Shown piece after piece: positions 54,129-62,768 of a stretch of 64,000 nucleotides of DNA. Made by a program: the position numbers and the translations under genes. The notes beneath the pieces are model-generated. The model did no database searches. It was given only the letters and a program-made list of their open reading frames with translations, and was not told where the DNA came from. Every line of letters starts with the position of its first letter. Positions within the stretch are counted from its first letter, which is position 1. Source of the DNA: Site-B1 sp963722665 (lineage in GTDB: Bacteria; Bacteroidota; Bacteroidia; Flavobacteriales; Flavobacteriaceae); assembly GCA_963722665.1 (NCBI GenBank), contig CAVRNW010000020.1, positions 97,216 to 161,215 of the forward strand, given 5' to 3'.

Positions 54129-54143
54129 ATTATTCGTATGCTC

Positions 54144-55311
54144 TTATAGAATTAATTGTCTCTTGTGTATTTTTTCTTTTAATACCTTAGCAGCTCTAGT
54201 GTACCCACTACTACCACCATCAACAAAATGAATGTGTTTTGCATTTCTATTTCGAACATAACAAGACATTATACTTGTATTACTAACATGAATACCATAA
54301 ATAATGAGCTCATTATTTTCTAAATCATCTAGATATTCAATTAACAATTGTCTTTGGTATTGCAGTACCAGAGATCACCATGTTAATACGCCCATCAATT
54401 ACGAGGATATCAGATAATTGTGTTAACTCATTTAGATATTTTCTACCTTTAACACTGGGCAAATAATAATATTTACCAAGTACTCCAACTAACCATACCT
54501 TCAAAAAGTTTATAACTCCAAATTTCTTATTACTAGCTTTCAGTTCTGTTCTAATCTTTTGATAATTAAAATTCAATTTTAATTTAGGTACAGAAATAGG
54601 GTTTCTATCATGTAATGAACCATATATTTCATCTGTTTTTTCTAAAATATCTCGAAAAATAGAAGCTTGTTTTATTTCACTTAAGGCGTTAACTAATAAT
54701 GAAACTACCTCATTTGAGTTTTCTGGCGGTGAAATTATGTTCCATCTACATTCCATTCCATCTAAATCTAAATTAGTCTTTTCCTTATTTGATTTATGAA
54801 GAACTTTTTCTTCGGATTTTATTAATTTTTCAGCAAACTGTAGACCGTTTCCTAAAACTATTGGAATGGTAAGCAACTTATTAATACTTGCTTTGGTAAT
54901 TTTTAATTCTTGGTTGTTTTCGTATACATGAGAAACAGAAACATTTCCAACTTTTAAATGAATATCAAATTCCTTTTGAATGTTTTCTTTGTGTAAAGTT
55001 AAAGCTTCCATGATTTCTGGTAGTAAAATAGATGGAATTAATATCGTAGCTCCATCTCCACCAAAGAAAAAAGGAATATCGATCACGTGTTTTGAAGCGA
55101 TATTTAACGCAGCAATTATACTTCCTGTTGCTGTTAGATTTACTATTTCAGAAAATCCATTTTCTACAGATGCAGTTGAACCTTTAATATCTGTAACTAC
55201 AATACACCAATCGTCAGGGATTCGCTGGAAGAGGTCAGTTTTTGAAAGTATTTCATTTACTGGTTCTGTGTGATTTTTAAGCTGTGTATAAAATAAAGTG
55301 TTTTTCATCAT
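54144..55311 (-). pseudogene. DUF3095 (adenylate cyclase-like) protein, split by one frameshift near 54356
   Basis: Two overlapping frames (54337-55311, 54144-54347) read as one 389-residue DUF3095 protein if one C of the CC in ATACCAAAG (54356-54357, plus GG) is removed: ...VISGTAIQRQLLIEYLDDLENNELIIYGIHVSNTSIMSCYVR. The N-terminal half has VVTDIKGSTASVENGFSEIVN, a class III cyclase-like metal/phosphate loop, and FFGGDGATILIP. The family is described as related to nucleotide cyclases; activity unproven. The C-terminal part (KHIHFVDGGSSGYTRAAKVLK) completes the family length, so the gene is whole apart from the indel. A cassette gene between E2 and E3. Confidence 0.75.
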
Positions 55312-55361
55312 ATACTTATTTGAGAACCATCAGAGTAAACATATATTTCGGTTTTAGAAGT

Positions 55362-55523
55362 TTGGTCAGCTTTCGCTGAATGTATTCCATCGGTCTCGGC
55401 TATGAGTAGTTGCGTGGTTTAGCACTTAACTTTACAAGTACACACCAGGTTGGAAATTCCGCAGGAAGTTCCAAAGTAGGCGAGAACAAGCAATTACTGA
55501 TAGCCATTGTTGGGTGTAGTTAT
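55362..55523 (-). repeat. Cassette-type element E3, with a remnant of a second hairpin
   Basis: The main hairpin has arms GGCTATGAGTAGTTGC (55398-55413) and GCAATTACTGATAGCC (55490-55505), 14 of 16 bp pairing, and the end ATTGTTGGGTGTAGTTA reaching into the stop codon of the PIN gene (55520-55522). Its ACCCAAC end on the minus strand fits the integron R'' consensus RYYYAAC. The 35 bp before it (TTTGGTCAGCTTTCGCTG onward) match one half of the b-type hairpin of the 282-bp repeat at 62689-62765, so half of that module was lost. Confidence 0.75.
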
Positions 55524-55942
55524 TTTTTATTCAAAGATTTTAAAAATTCATCTGCCGTCATTACAGGTAATAAAGATTTTTTAAAGTCCTTTCCGTTTCT
55601 TGTTATTATAATTTTACAATCCGATTCTGTTGCACTAAAATATTGCAATGCATCTTCAAAGTCCTTTATTGAAGAATTGAGTCCCTTTTCAATCGTTTGT
55701 TCATCGAGCGAACATATTTCACAGATTATCTTAAATTTTCTTAGTTTTTCCCTCGCAATTTTTCCACTCTCAAATTTTGCGATAATATAGTTTACTGTTG
55801 CGAAAGAAATAGGTGAAACAACCATTGTCAGTTTTTCTTTTTCAGCTAACGTTGCAATTTTCGCAATCGGTTCATAAAATGGTTTTCGCTCTCCTAAAAA
55901 GTCAAGCATTACATTTGTGTCTATAAAAATCCTTTTGCTCAT
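55520..55942 (-). CDS. PIN domain toxin (VapC-like) (cassette gene)
   Basis: 140 residues. MSKRIFIDTNVMLDFLGERKPFYEPIAKIATLAE gives the first acidic residue of the PIN site (Asp in FIDTN); SIKDFEDALQYFSATESDCKIIITRNGKDFKKS gives the others (ED, and TRN-x-KDF). PIN toxins are Mg-dependent ribonucleases that cleave tRNA or rRNA. The antitoxin gene overlaps by 4 bp upstream. It sits inside the cassette array, where such pairs are known to stabilise arrays. Confidence 0.88.
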   Translation of the reverse strand: MSKRIFIDTNVMLDFLGERKPFYEPIAKIATLAEKEKLTMVVSPISFATVNYIIAKFESGKIAREKLRKFKIICEICSLDEQTIEKGLNSSIKDFEDALQYFSATESDCKIIITRNGKDFKKSLLPVMTADEFLKSLNKK

Positions 55943-56187
55943 TTATATTTCTCAATTAAATAATCAGAATATTCTCTTTTATAGTCCAAATCAGCTGGAA
56001 TTTCTGTTCCTGTTGAGATGCTTTTCACGAAAGGTGAAATCTCAAATTCAGAGGTGTCATTTTCGGAAGTCAAAGATTGCAAATAAGCCTCTACAATTCT
56101 GGATAAACTCATTTTTTTGTTGGAAGCATATTCCTTGGCTTTCTCAATAATCCTTTGATTAAGCTTTAAAGTCAACTTTGTGTCCAT
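55939..56187 (-). CDS. Antitoxin (DUF6364-like) of the PIN pair (cassette gene)
   Basis: 82 residues from the ATG at 56187 (MDTKLTLKLNQ), chosen because the in-frame ATG at 56223 lies in the leader before a plausible promoter. The first half, LTLKLNQRIIEKAKEYASNKKMSLSRIVEAYLQSL, is a ribbon-helix-helix type antitoxin fold, and the C-terminal half is the toxin-binding tail. It overlaps the PIN gene start by 4 bp (antitoxin first, toxin second). It should bind and inhibit the PIN protein and repress its own operon. Confidence 0.82.
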   Translation of the reverse strand: MDTKLTLKLNQRIIEKAKEYASNKKMSLSRIVEAYLQSLTSENDTSEFEISPFVKSISTGTEIPADLDYKREYSDYLIEKYK

Positions 56188-56264
56188 AATATTTATTTTA
56201 TACGTACAAATATATGAAAACAATCCGTATAATTCAATTTTGCGATGACTTTTCCTGGTGAGGA

Positions 56265-56399
56265 CTAACGTTTGGTGTATGATTAGATGCGTGGTTTAGC
56301 ACTTAACTTTGCAAGTACACACCAAGTTGGAAATTCCGAAGGAATTTTCACAAGTAGGCAACGACCAAAGCAATTATTTATAGCCGTTGTTGTGTATAG
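56265..56399 (-). repeat. Cassette-type element E4 (palindromic intergenic repeat)
   Basis: The arms AACGTTTGGTGTATGATTAG and the far end CAATTATTTATAGCCGTTG are complementary in most of the TATnATT, GC and AACG positions. The outer end is CGTTGTTGTGTATAGT (56384-56399) and the inner CTAACG (56265-56270). Between them lie GGTTTAGCACTTAACTTTGC and the shared AAGTAGG. It is 8 bp before the corrected stop codon of the YHYH gene and 77 bp upstream of the antitoxin start. Confidence 0.8.
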
Positions 56400-56406
56400 T
56401 GTTTTT

Positions 56407-57593
56407 CTATTCTTTTACATCTGTATATCCTGGTAAACCGTGTAAACATTTTATTATTTGGTTTCCACCTGGTTCTCCAGCGTGATAATGATATCCTCTT
56501 TCATCATCAGAGTGTCCGCCACATTCGTCCAAATCTGTTGGCTTGTGCCCGTTTTTATCCAATAAGCCATAAATTCCAAATCCGTCAATTGCATATCCAA
56601 TGATTGGCGAGTGAAATCGGTTTGCGCAATTTCTTTTGTTGAGCCAGTAACTGCATGATAATGATAACCTCCGTGCGGATTAACGTGTCCTCCGTGGTCA
56701 TCTAAAGGTGCAATTGTGTGAGCTGCCAATATTGCGTGTGTGGGTGCAGGTGGGTCGTATTTAACTCCATTGAAAGCAAGTCCTATTCCGCCTCTTCCAA
56801 AACTTTGAGCAGTTTTTAGATATTTTGGTGTTATAGGAATTACAAAAGTTGTTACTTGGTCTTTAAAATATTCTGGTAAACACTCCACACAATAGTTATG
56901 ATATTCTTCCTCTACTTCTGGTTTAGCAGCCGCCAAACAGCCCTCTTCTGTGTCGGTAACCTTAATTGTTCCATCTTCTCTGTATAATTTCCACTTATTA
57001 TCTCTATAAAATTCATCGAGATTGGCAATAAAATGTCCTGAAACATCATAGACTTTATCATCCTTAAACCAAATTCCTGCTTTTTCCATTCCATCTTCTA
57101 TATGTCTTGGGCACCAAGGTCCCATTTGATGTTCGGTTGCTTGAGAATTTGTTTTAATGATATAACAAAGTGTTTCAATTCCATTTAAATCAACCATTTG
57201 CTTTTGTATTCCGCCAATGATGTTCTCGGAAATGAAATAATCTGTGTTTACTGGAGGTCCCTGAACCGAAGAGTCAATCTCATTTGAAAAATCTGTATTT
57301 GTTTGTTGTGGCGGTCTATTCCCTTGATTTTTTCCTGCTTTATTAAGCTCTTCTAAAGTCAAAAAGCCATCATTATTGCTATCTATATTTGCAAAATCGT
57401 CTGCAATTGGACCATTGACTTCATTTTTCGATAATTTTCCATCTTCATTACCGTCCAATTCCGAAATTAACTGTGCCGCAGAAGGTCTTTGTCCATTTGG
57501 TTCTTGTTGTTCTTTTTTTTCTTGATTGGATTTGCAAGAAATCAAGAATGTAAAAGTTAATATTATCAATAAAGTATTTTTCATTTTATTCAA
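56407..57593 (-). pseudogene. YHYH domain lipoprotein with EF-hands, one frameshift near 56615 (cassette gene)
   Basis: Lipoprotein signal LISC (Cys20), two EF-hands (DGNEDGKLSKNEV, DSNNDGFLTLEEL, about 49-90), then the YHYH domain: HVNPHGGYHYHAVTG. As given, the frame ends at 56454 in unrelated sequence. In the adjacent frame the same bases read HSPIIGYAIDGFGIYGLLDK, DLDECGGHSDDERGYHYHAGEPGG and on to a TAG at 56407-56409, the true domain end. A single T added to TTT at 56614-56616 (plus AAA) fixes it, giving about 395 residues. Function unknown; metal binding is likely. Calcium binding is inferred from the EF-hand loops. Confidence 0.82.
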
Positions 57594-57684
57594 ATTCGTT
57601 TTTTAGACTTGTTCTATTCTTAATCGTCAAATGTAATCAGAAAGATTTAATGAATTCTCAATGGTTCTTCAACATTGTACACAA

Positions 57685-58197
57685 CTCAGGGTTAAACGTA
57701 GTTCTGCTTTGAGAATGAAAAGATAATAAATTCTATAACAATAATTTGAGAAAAGTACGTCCTTATACTCTCAAATTATTGGTCATCAATTCGCTTCGCC
57801 AAGCGAAGTATAAATTGTGGAATTTATTAGATTGGGAATTCGATAAGCAGGGCCAAATGCGAAGCATTCATGAATTCCTAATTAATGAAATAAGAATGAC
57901 ATGAACTAAATTACTTTTAACCAACGATGGTTCACGTTTTATTCACGATGGATTTATTATTTATTTGGAGTTCATGAATCTCGCAGGCTCGATTTGGCTC
58001 GAAGCCCGTCGAAGGCGATATAAATTATGTAGATACTAGAAAGTAATTTGGTTTAACCCTGAGATGGAACACATTTACTTTAAGATGCATTGTCTGCGAA
58101 GCAGCGCAGATTAAAGTTCGCCTTTGGCGACCCGAGCGAAGCGAATAGATGAATTCCTATTTAATGAAATAAAAATGATATGAATAATGTGTTCCAT
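57685..58197 (-). repeat. Tandem long-stem hairpins E5a and E5b
   Basis: The 756-bp gap 57594-58349 has no gene. E5a is bounded by CTCAGGGTTAAAC (57685-57697) and GTTTAACCCTGAG (58051-58063), a perfect 13-bp inverted pair around 350 bp that contain inner pairs such as CAATAATTTGAGA/TCTCAAATTATTG. E5b begins at the next base: ATGGAACACATT (58064-58075) pairs perfectly with AATGTGTTCCAT (58186-58197). E5c follows with no gap. Closely related copies form E7a and E7b; here each carries an extra insert of about 50 bp (57848-57906 and 58131-58185). Confidence 0.75.
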
Positions 58198-58345
58198 CGT
58201 GTTTGTTTATGATTTCGTTGCGCCTGCCTGCCGCAGGCAGGTGTTTCAGCAACTAATTTAGCAAATACAAACCGAATAAAAAATCCACGAGGATTTTCGT
58301 AAGTAGGCGAGTACTAGCAATGAATTATACACGGTGTTGGCAGTA
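58198..58345 (-). repeat. Cassette-type element E5c (palindromic intergenic repeat)
   Basis: Starts right after E5b: CGTGTTTGTTTATGATTTCG and the far arm CAATGAATTATACACGGTG pair (GTTTATGATTTCGTTGC against GTGTATAATTCATTGC). An inner palindrome GCCTGCCTGCCGCAGGCAGG is present near 58222. The end GTGTTGGCAGTAGTTA reaches the stop codon of the 58350 gene. Confidence 0.75.
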
Positions 58346-58349
58346 GTTA

Positions 58350-59282
58350 TTATTTATCTTTTCCAAATTTAAGTTGTCTCTCATATTCTTTATTGTCAAA
58401 ATAGCCTTTTGATTCTTGGATTAATCCTTGCTCATTTATAGTCCATTCTTCAAATCCGTTAATATTTACTTTGTTGCCAGTTCCATTTGGTCCATTATTA
58501 GTTCCAGTAAGTGTCCAATGAAATTTTGTTTTGTCTTTGTTGGTAGTCAGACTGTCTAGTGAAACAACCATATCAGGAAAAGCCTCCATAAAACTTTTAG
58601 CAACATTTGTTATCGCTTCTGTACCTTCCGCTGGTATACCATCATTTATCTGTAGAATGCCATCTTCAGCGAAAAAGTAGGAGACAAAATTGGGTCTTTG
58701 GCTGCACCATACTTGTGCATAACTCTTTGCGAAAACCTCTAAATCAAACTTTTTCAACTTTTCTGGTAATTGTGTATTTGTGAATGAGATGTTAATAAAT
58801 TTCCATTTACCATCTTCCTTTATTAGGGTGAAATTGTCGATGTTATTTGTCCGCGGAACACCATATGAATGTAGGGTAGCATCAGCCCAAACAAAAGCGA
58901 TTTGCCCTTTGTTTATTAAGATTTTGTATTCATTCACGGGTTCGTAAAAGGGCTTCCGTTCTCGGTTTTTTTGTGATTCAAAATATTCGCCAATTGTGAT
59001 GACGGAATTTTTCGAGACTCCATCTCGAACTATAGCACTTCCCAAATTTGCCTTGTTTGAAACTATGGATTCTAAAGTCTGAAAGTCAGAATTACCCACA
59101 GCAAATAAGAGCTTCTCTACAAGAGCTATTAGCTCTTGTTCCTCCACATTCCAAGTATTTTCTTTTTGGGCTTCTACAACCTTTTCAGTTTGTTTAGTTT
59201 TATTTGGATTAGACTGACAACTAAAAAATAAGCTAGAAACAATTATAAGAGATAATATTTTAATACTTAATGTTCTTTTCAT
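58350..59282 (-). CDS. SnoaL-like/NTF2-fold lipoprotein with two domains (cassette gene)
   Basis: 310 residues. Lipoprotein signal LFFSC (Cys22). The mature part looks like two NTF2-like halves: an N-terminal one (about 50-175, NTWNVEEQELIALVEKLLFAVGNSDFQTLESIVSNKAN, INISFTNTQLPEKL) and a C-terminal one (about 180-305, FAKSYAQVWCSQRPNFVSYFFAEDGILQINDGIPAEGTEAITNVAKSFMEAFPDMVVSLDSL, a SnoaL-type polyketide-cyclase pattern). Function unknown. Bounded by E5c and E6; the ATG is 21 bp from the E6 inner end. Confidence 0.8.
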   Translation of the reverse strand: MKRTLSIKILSLIIVSSLFFSCQSNPNKTKQTEKVVEAQKENTWNVEEQELIALVEKLLFAVGNSDFQTLESIVSNKANLGSAIVRDGVSKNSVITIGEYFESQKNRERKPFYEPVNEYKILINKGQIAFVWADATLHSYGVPRTNNIDNFTLIKEDGKWKFINISFTNTQLPEKLKKFDLEVFAKSYAQVWCSQRPNFVSYFFAEDGILQINDGIPAEGTEAITNVAKSFMEAFPDMVVSLDSLTTNKDKTKFHWTLTGTNNGPNGTGNKVNINGFEEWTINEQGLIQESKGYFDNKEYERQLKFGKDK

Positions 59283-59302
59283 AATTGGATTTTTTAATTG
59301 TT

Positions 59303-59433
59303 GCTAACGTTTATGTATATGGAAAGTTGCGTGTTTGAGTGCGAGGATTTTCCGATTAAGAAACCAAGATAGTAAAAGTGCGAGGAATTTCCGATAGGAA
59401 ATTCAGAAGCAATGAACTATACACGTTGTTGTG
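59303..59433 (-). repeat. Cassette-type element E6 (palindromic intergenic repeat)
   Basis: Short single-copy example, 131 bp. GCTAACGTTTATGTATAT and GTTGC at one end pair with GCAATGAACTATACACGTTG at the other. Outer end CGTTGTTGTG at 59424-59433, 1 bp before the stop codon of the 59435 gene. Its inner end reads AACGTTAGC on the minus strand, like the integron R' core GTTRRRY. Confidence 0.8.
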
Positions 59434-59434
59434 T

Positions 59435-60250
59435 TTAGTTATTTATCCATTCAGAAATTTTCTCAATTAGCTCAAGCCTTTTATCAGAGAAGGAATGGTC
59501 AGTTTTCATGAAGATATATTCAGCATTTTCTAATTCTTGAATCCATTCTTTATTTCCTTCATAATCATCTAGTATTAGAACGGCTTTGTTTTTTAATTGG
59601 CTTTTATAAGTAAGAATTCTGTAGGCTTCAAAATTTGCTAGAATATCTGCAGTGAATCTTTGAGGATTTGCATTGAGCATGAATTTTGATTTCAAACTTT
59701 CCCCAAATCTTTTTTCGATTTGTTCCTCATTAGCTTCTTTAAAAGCATAACCAACATTCCAAGGGGCATACACAGCTATTTTTTTAACTCGGTCGTCTTG
59801 TGCTCCACTTATTAAACCAATTCCCGCACCCATGCTATGTCCAATAAGTACAAATGAATTTGGATTTACTTTGTATTCTTCGGAATTCTCTTCAGTAGAG
59901 AAAAAATCCATTACTTTAATTACATCCTCTAAGCAATTTGAATACAAATATTCGCCTTGACTTCCCCAAGATCCACGATAATTAAAATAGATTACGTTTC
60001 TACCATCTCTTCTTAACTCTTGAGCCAAATCAAGGCTTCTTTCATTTCCTGGATATCCATGAAGAAGAATAACAGTTTCTTTTTTCTCTTTTCCAGCAGC
60101 TAACATTGCATAAGCCGAGATTGAATCGTTCTCAATTGAAATGGTAAGTCCTTTGCTGGTTGCTGGATATTCATTAGTGGTCTCTTGAGCAAATAAGCTA
60201 TATCCAAACAAAAGAAAAATAATTGCTAATAATATTGATTGATTTTTCAT
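59435..60250 (-). CDS. Secreted alpha/beta hydrolase (cassette gene)
   Basis: 271 residues from the ATG at 60250 (an ATG three codons earlier is also in frame). A signal peptide ending SLFAQ is followed by VILLHGYPGNERSLDLAQELRRDGRNVIYFNYRGSWGSQGEY (oxyanion/HG motif) and the nucleophile elbow GHSMGAG. The catalytic acid is probably in ILDDYEGNKEW and the His in MKTDHSFSDKR. An esterase, lipase or peptidase of the serine hydrolase superfamily; substrate unknown. Bounded by E6 and the E7 group. Confidence 0.85.
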   Translation of the reverse strand: MKNQSILLAIIFLLFGYSLFAQETTNEYPATSKGLTISIENDSISAYAMLAAGKEKKETVILLHGYPGNERSLDLAQELRRDGRNVIYFNYRGSWGSQGEYLYSNCLEDVIKVMDFFSTEENSEEYKVNPNSFVLIGHSMGAGIGLISGAQDDRVKKIAVYAPWNVGYAFKEANEEQIEKRFGESLKSKFMLNANPQRFTADILANFEAYRILTYKSQLKNKAVLILDDYEGNKEWIQELENAEYIFMKTDHSFSDKRLELIEKISEWINN

Positions 60251-60278
60251 AAAACTCATTTTTTCTAATTAAACACAA

Positions 60279-60684
60279 CTCAGGGTTAAACGTAGTTCTG
60301 CTTTGAGAATGAAAAGATAATAAATTCTATAACAATAATTTGAGAAAAGTCGTCCTTATACTCTTAAATTATTGGTCATCAATTCGCTTGGCGAAGCGAA
60401 GTATAAATTGTGGAATTTATTAGATTGGGAATTCGATAAGCGAGAGCTGCAAATTACTTTTAACCAACGATGGTTCACGTTTTATTCACGATGGATTTAT
60501 TATTTATTTGGAGTTCATGAATCTCGCAGGCTCGATTTGGCTCGAAGCCCGTCGAAGGCGATTAAATTATCGGATTGTGTAGAAAGTAATTTGGTTTAAC
60601 CCTGAGATGGAACACATTTACTTTAAGATGCATTGTCTGCGAAGCAGCGCAGATTAAAGTTCGCCTTTGGCGAATGTGTTCCAT
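60279..60684 (-). repeat. Tandem long-stem hairpins E7a and E7b
   Basis: The 634-bp gap 60260-60893 has no gene. E7a: CTCAGGGTTAAAC (60279-60291) and GTTTAACCCTGAG (60594-60606). E7b directly abuts: ATGGAACACATT (60607-60618) and AATGTGTTCCAT (60673-60684). Most of the interior matches E5a and E5b, without their two extra inserts, so these modules were duplicated or inserted at two sites. Confidence 0.78.
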
Positions 60685-60893
60685 CGTGTTCGTGTATGGT
60701 TTGTTTTGGTCGGATTGAGGTTGTCTGAACGAGACAGTTTTGCCCTTCGGTCACCGAAGCTTCAGCGAAGGTGATGGCAAAATAGTGAAGACAACCGATC
60801 TCGGGTTTCAATTTAAGTAAATTATTCTTGGCTTGCGGTATCGCGTGGTTACCGATTCCGCAAAATGAACTATACACGTTGTTGTGTGCTGTT
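60685..60893 (-). repeat. Cassette-type element E7c (palindromic intergenic repeat)
   Basis: Begins with CGTGTTCGTGTATGGTTTGT and ends with CAAAATGAACTATACACGTTGTTGTG; the arms pair at 15 of 18 positions in GTGTATnGTTnnTTTTG. An inner pair GAGGTTGTCT/AGACAACC and TTGCC/GGCAA lies between. The outer end is 5-10 bp from the stop codon of the beta-lactamase-like gene. Confidence 0.78.
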
Positions 60894-62246
60894 TTAGTTA
60901 ATTTTTTTGAGCTTAATTGTTCCCGAGCGTTCGGTATAATAAATATCTGTTCCACTGCCATTGGGTTTAAATTCGATCTCATCACCCCTTGCTCTCATAA
61001 AAAACTTGCCATCTCCAAGTGGTGAGAGTAAATATCCTAATTCTCCACGTCCACGCCATAAAAACCGAAGAGCTCCTTCTTTCACTTTAAGGTCAAAAAA
61101 GCTTCCATTTTCAAATTCAAATCTACCTTCATACAGTTTTAATAAATCTTCATCAAGGAATATATATTTTTTTGGCTCTGGAATTTCGTATTCTTTGTTA
61201 AAATAAATAGCGGCCAAATTGTATTTCATTCGGTTAAATGCACCTGTATTGATATTTCCCAAAAAGATGATAGTCACTTTTTCATCTGGATATCTCGAAA
61301 AATAGGCTACCGAGCCAGGTGATGCACCATCGTGGTCGTGTTTATTTTTGTCAAATCTTTTCCAAATTCCCCAACCCAAGCCATATTCATTTTCACCAAT
61401 CGATGTGAACATTAACTTTTTAGTTTCTTCGCTCAAAATATCCTCTGTATACAATGCCTGATCAAGTTTTAATAAGTCACCAACAGAAGAATACAACGCA
61501 CCACTTCCGATTTTGATGGAATTATTATAAAACCCTGTTTTCTTTAAACCTGATGCTGTATTTGCTGGGTCATATCCTTCAGCTCTATTTTCAATGATCT
61601 CATCATAACTGAAAGGTTTTGTATTATTCATATCTAAAGGTTCAAAAATGTTATTCTCCATGAAATTCTGGTAAGTCATACCTGAAACATTTTCTATGAT
61701 ATAAGCCAATAAAACAAAATTAGAGTTGCTGTAACCATATTTTGAGCCTGGTTCAAATAGCAGGTCTTCATTTTTAAACCAATCCACGACATTTTTTAAA
61801 GAATTTTCTCTTTTTGAATATTCACCGTAATCGGGAAACCTATTATAAGATGGAATTCCTGATGTTTGAGAAAGTAGGTGTTTAATTGTGATATTATCAC
61901 CATTCGGGTAATCTGGTAAATATTTAGCCACAGCATAGTCAATGTTTAGCTTTCCATTTTCATGTAAATACATCACGCCTACAGCGGTAATAGGTTTATT
62001 TACCGAAGCGATATGAAAAATAGTTTCAGATGTATTTTCGACACGATGCTCAAGATTAGCAAACCCGTAACCTTTAACCAGTTCAATATTTCCTTCTTTG
62101 GCAAATAGAACAGTACCATAAAAATCTCCTGAACTTACTAATGGGGCTAAATATGAGTCAACTTTTTTTTCTAATTCTTGAGCTTGAAGATTAAAGTTTA
62201 GAGCAATGAAAAAAATAATTTTTAGGTAATTCAGTATTGGCTTCAT
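60894..62246 (-). CDS. Serine hydrolase, class C beta-lactamase-like (cassette gene)
   Basis: 450 residues. Signal peptide (ALNFNLQAQE, about 1-22), then the class C/DD-peptidase fold: catalytic SVNK (SxxK) in FHIASVNKPITAVGVMYLHENGKL, YSN as the second motif (KYGYSNSNFVLLAYII) and a His-containing third motif region (HDHDGASPGS). C-terminal 110 residues are a beta-rich extra domain. Family members are often esterases or peptidases rather than antibiotic-degrading enzymes. The gene is the rightmost intact cassette gene. Confidence 0.88.
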   Translation of the reverse strand: MKPILNYLKIIFFIALNFNLQAQELEKKVDSYLAPLVSSGDFYGTVLFAKEGNIELVKGYGFANLEHRVENTSETIFHIASVNKPITAVGVMYLHENGKLNIDYAVAKYLPDYPNGDNITIKHLLSQTSGIPSYNRFPDYGEYSKRENSLKNVVDWFKNEDLLFEPGSKYGYSNSNFVLLAYIIENVSGMTYQNFMENNIFEPLDMNNTKPFSYDEIIENRAEGYDPANTASGLKKTGFYNNSIKIGSGALYSSVGDLLKLDQALYTEDILSEETKKLMFTSIGENEYGLGWGIWKRFDKNKHDHDGASPGSVAYFSRYPDEKVTIIFLGNINTGAFNRMKYNLAAIYFNKEYEIPEPKKYIFLDEDLLKLYEGRFEFENGSFFDLKVKEGALRFLWRGRGELGYLLSPLGDGKFFMRARGDEIEFKPNGSGTDIYYTERSGTIKLKKIN

Positions 62247-62259
62247 AAAACTTAAGTTT

Positions 62260-62376
62260 TTAGTAATGACGAAATAAAACCTCAGATATAATAATCAATA
62301 ATATTCCGCTTAAAGGCACGAACCATTTCCAATTCCTTTTCCACCAGCTTTTTTGTTCAATCAGTTCGTTGTTCAT
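62260..62376 (-). CDS. Short membrane ORF, fragment of a Coa1/DUF-like protein
   Basis: 38 residues: MNNELIEQKSWWKRNWKWFV then PLSGILLIIISEVLFRHY, a positively charged, Trp-rich start and one transmembrane helix. This is the usual N-terminus of longer small membrane proteins of Bacteroidota, cut off after the helix; the frame is also open for 16 codons before the ATG. It lies 14 bp upstream of the beta-lactamase-like gene, inside the same cassette interval. It may be a vestige or a small peptide. Confidence 0.45.
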   Translation of the reverse strand: MNNELIEQKSWWKRNWKWFVPLSGILLIIISEVLFRHY

Positions 62377-62486
62377 TCCGTAGAATTTATCATCTTCTTT
62401 TTCGTATGTGTAAAATTTTTTGATTTCTCAATTCCTATATTTCGAGAGAAATATGACTTCCTAAAATTTACCAATCTTATGGTCAT

Positions 62487-62768
62487 ACGTCCCGCTATGC
62501 GTAGTTACGTTCTGGGTTTTAATTTGGTGTGAATTTATTCACAAAAAAATTAAAAGACAAGTAGAACGTGATCAAATTACATATAGCGATTGTTGGTGAA
62601 CGTTTTCCCTCGAAGGGCAGCAAAAGCTGTTTTAGGTACGATTCCCAAGAATGCGAAAAGCTAAATGTGATTTGGCATAGCGGGACGTTGGAGTACATTT
62701 CCAAAGGGGTGGGAACAACGCAGTTGTGGAGCAACTTTGGTCAGCTTTAGCTGAATGTACTCCAACGG
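62487..62768. repeat. 282-bp repeat, copy A: two abutting hairpins (E8a, E8b)
   Basis: E8a is closed by ACGTCCCGCTATGC (62487-62500) and GCATAGCGGGACGT (62675-62688), perfect 14-bp arms. E8b starts on the same base: TTGGAGTACATT (62688-62699) pairs with AATGTACTCCAA (62754-62765), also perfectly, with inner CCAAAG/CTTTGG. Copy B at 63414-63696 differs at only a few positions. Open frames inside it are by-products of the repeat. Confidence 0.8.

Noticed and set aside
60372..60985. Open frames of 75 and 120 codons in the 60.3-61.0 kb gap
   Set aside because: They run through the palindromic elements E7a-E7c and into the beta-lactamase-like gene; composition is that of the repeats.
62519..62734. 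Open frames of 60-76 codons on both strands inside 62487-62768 and 63414-63696
   Set aside because: They lie inside the two hairpin repeats, are almost identical in both copies, and follow from the inverted-repeat sequence; no family resemblance or ribosome binding site.
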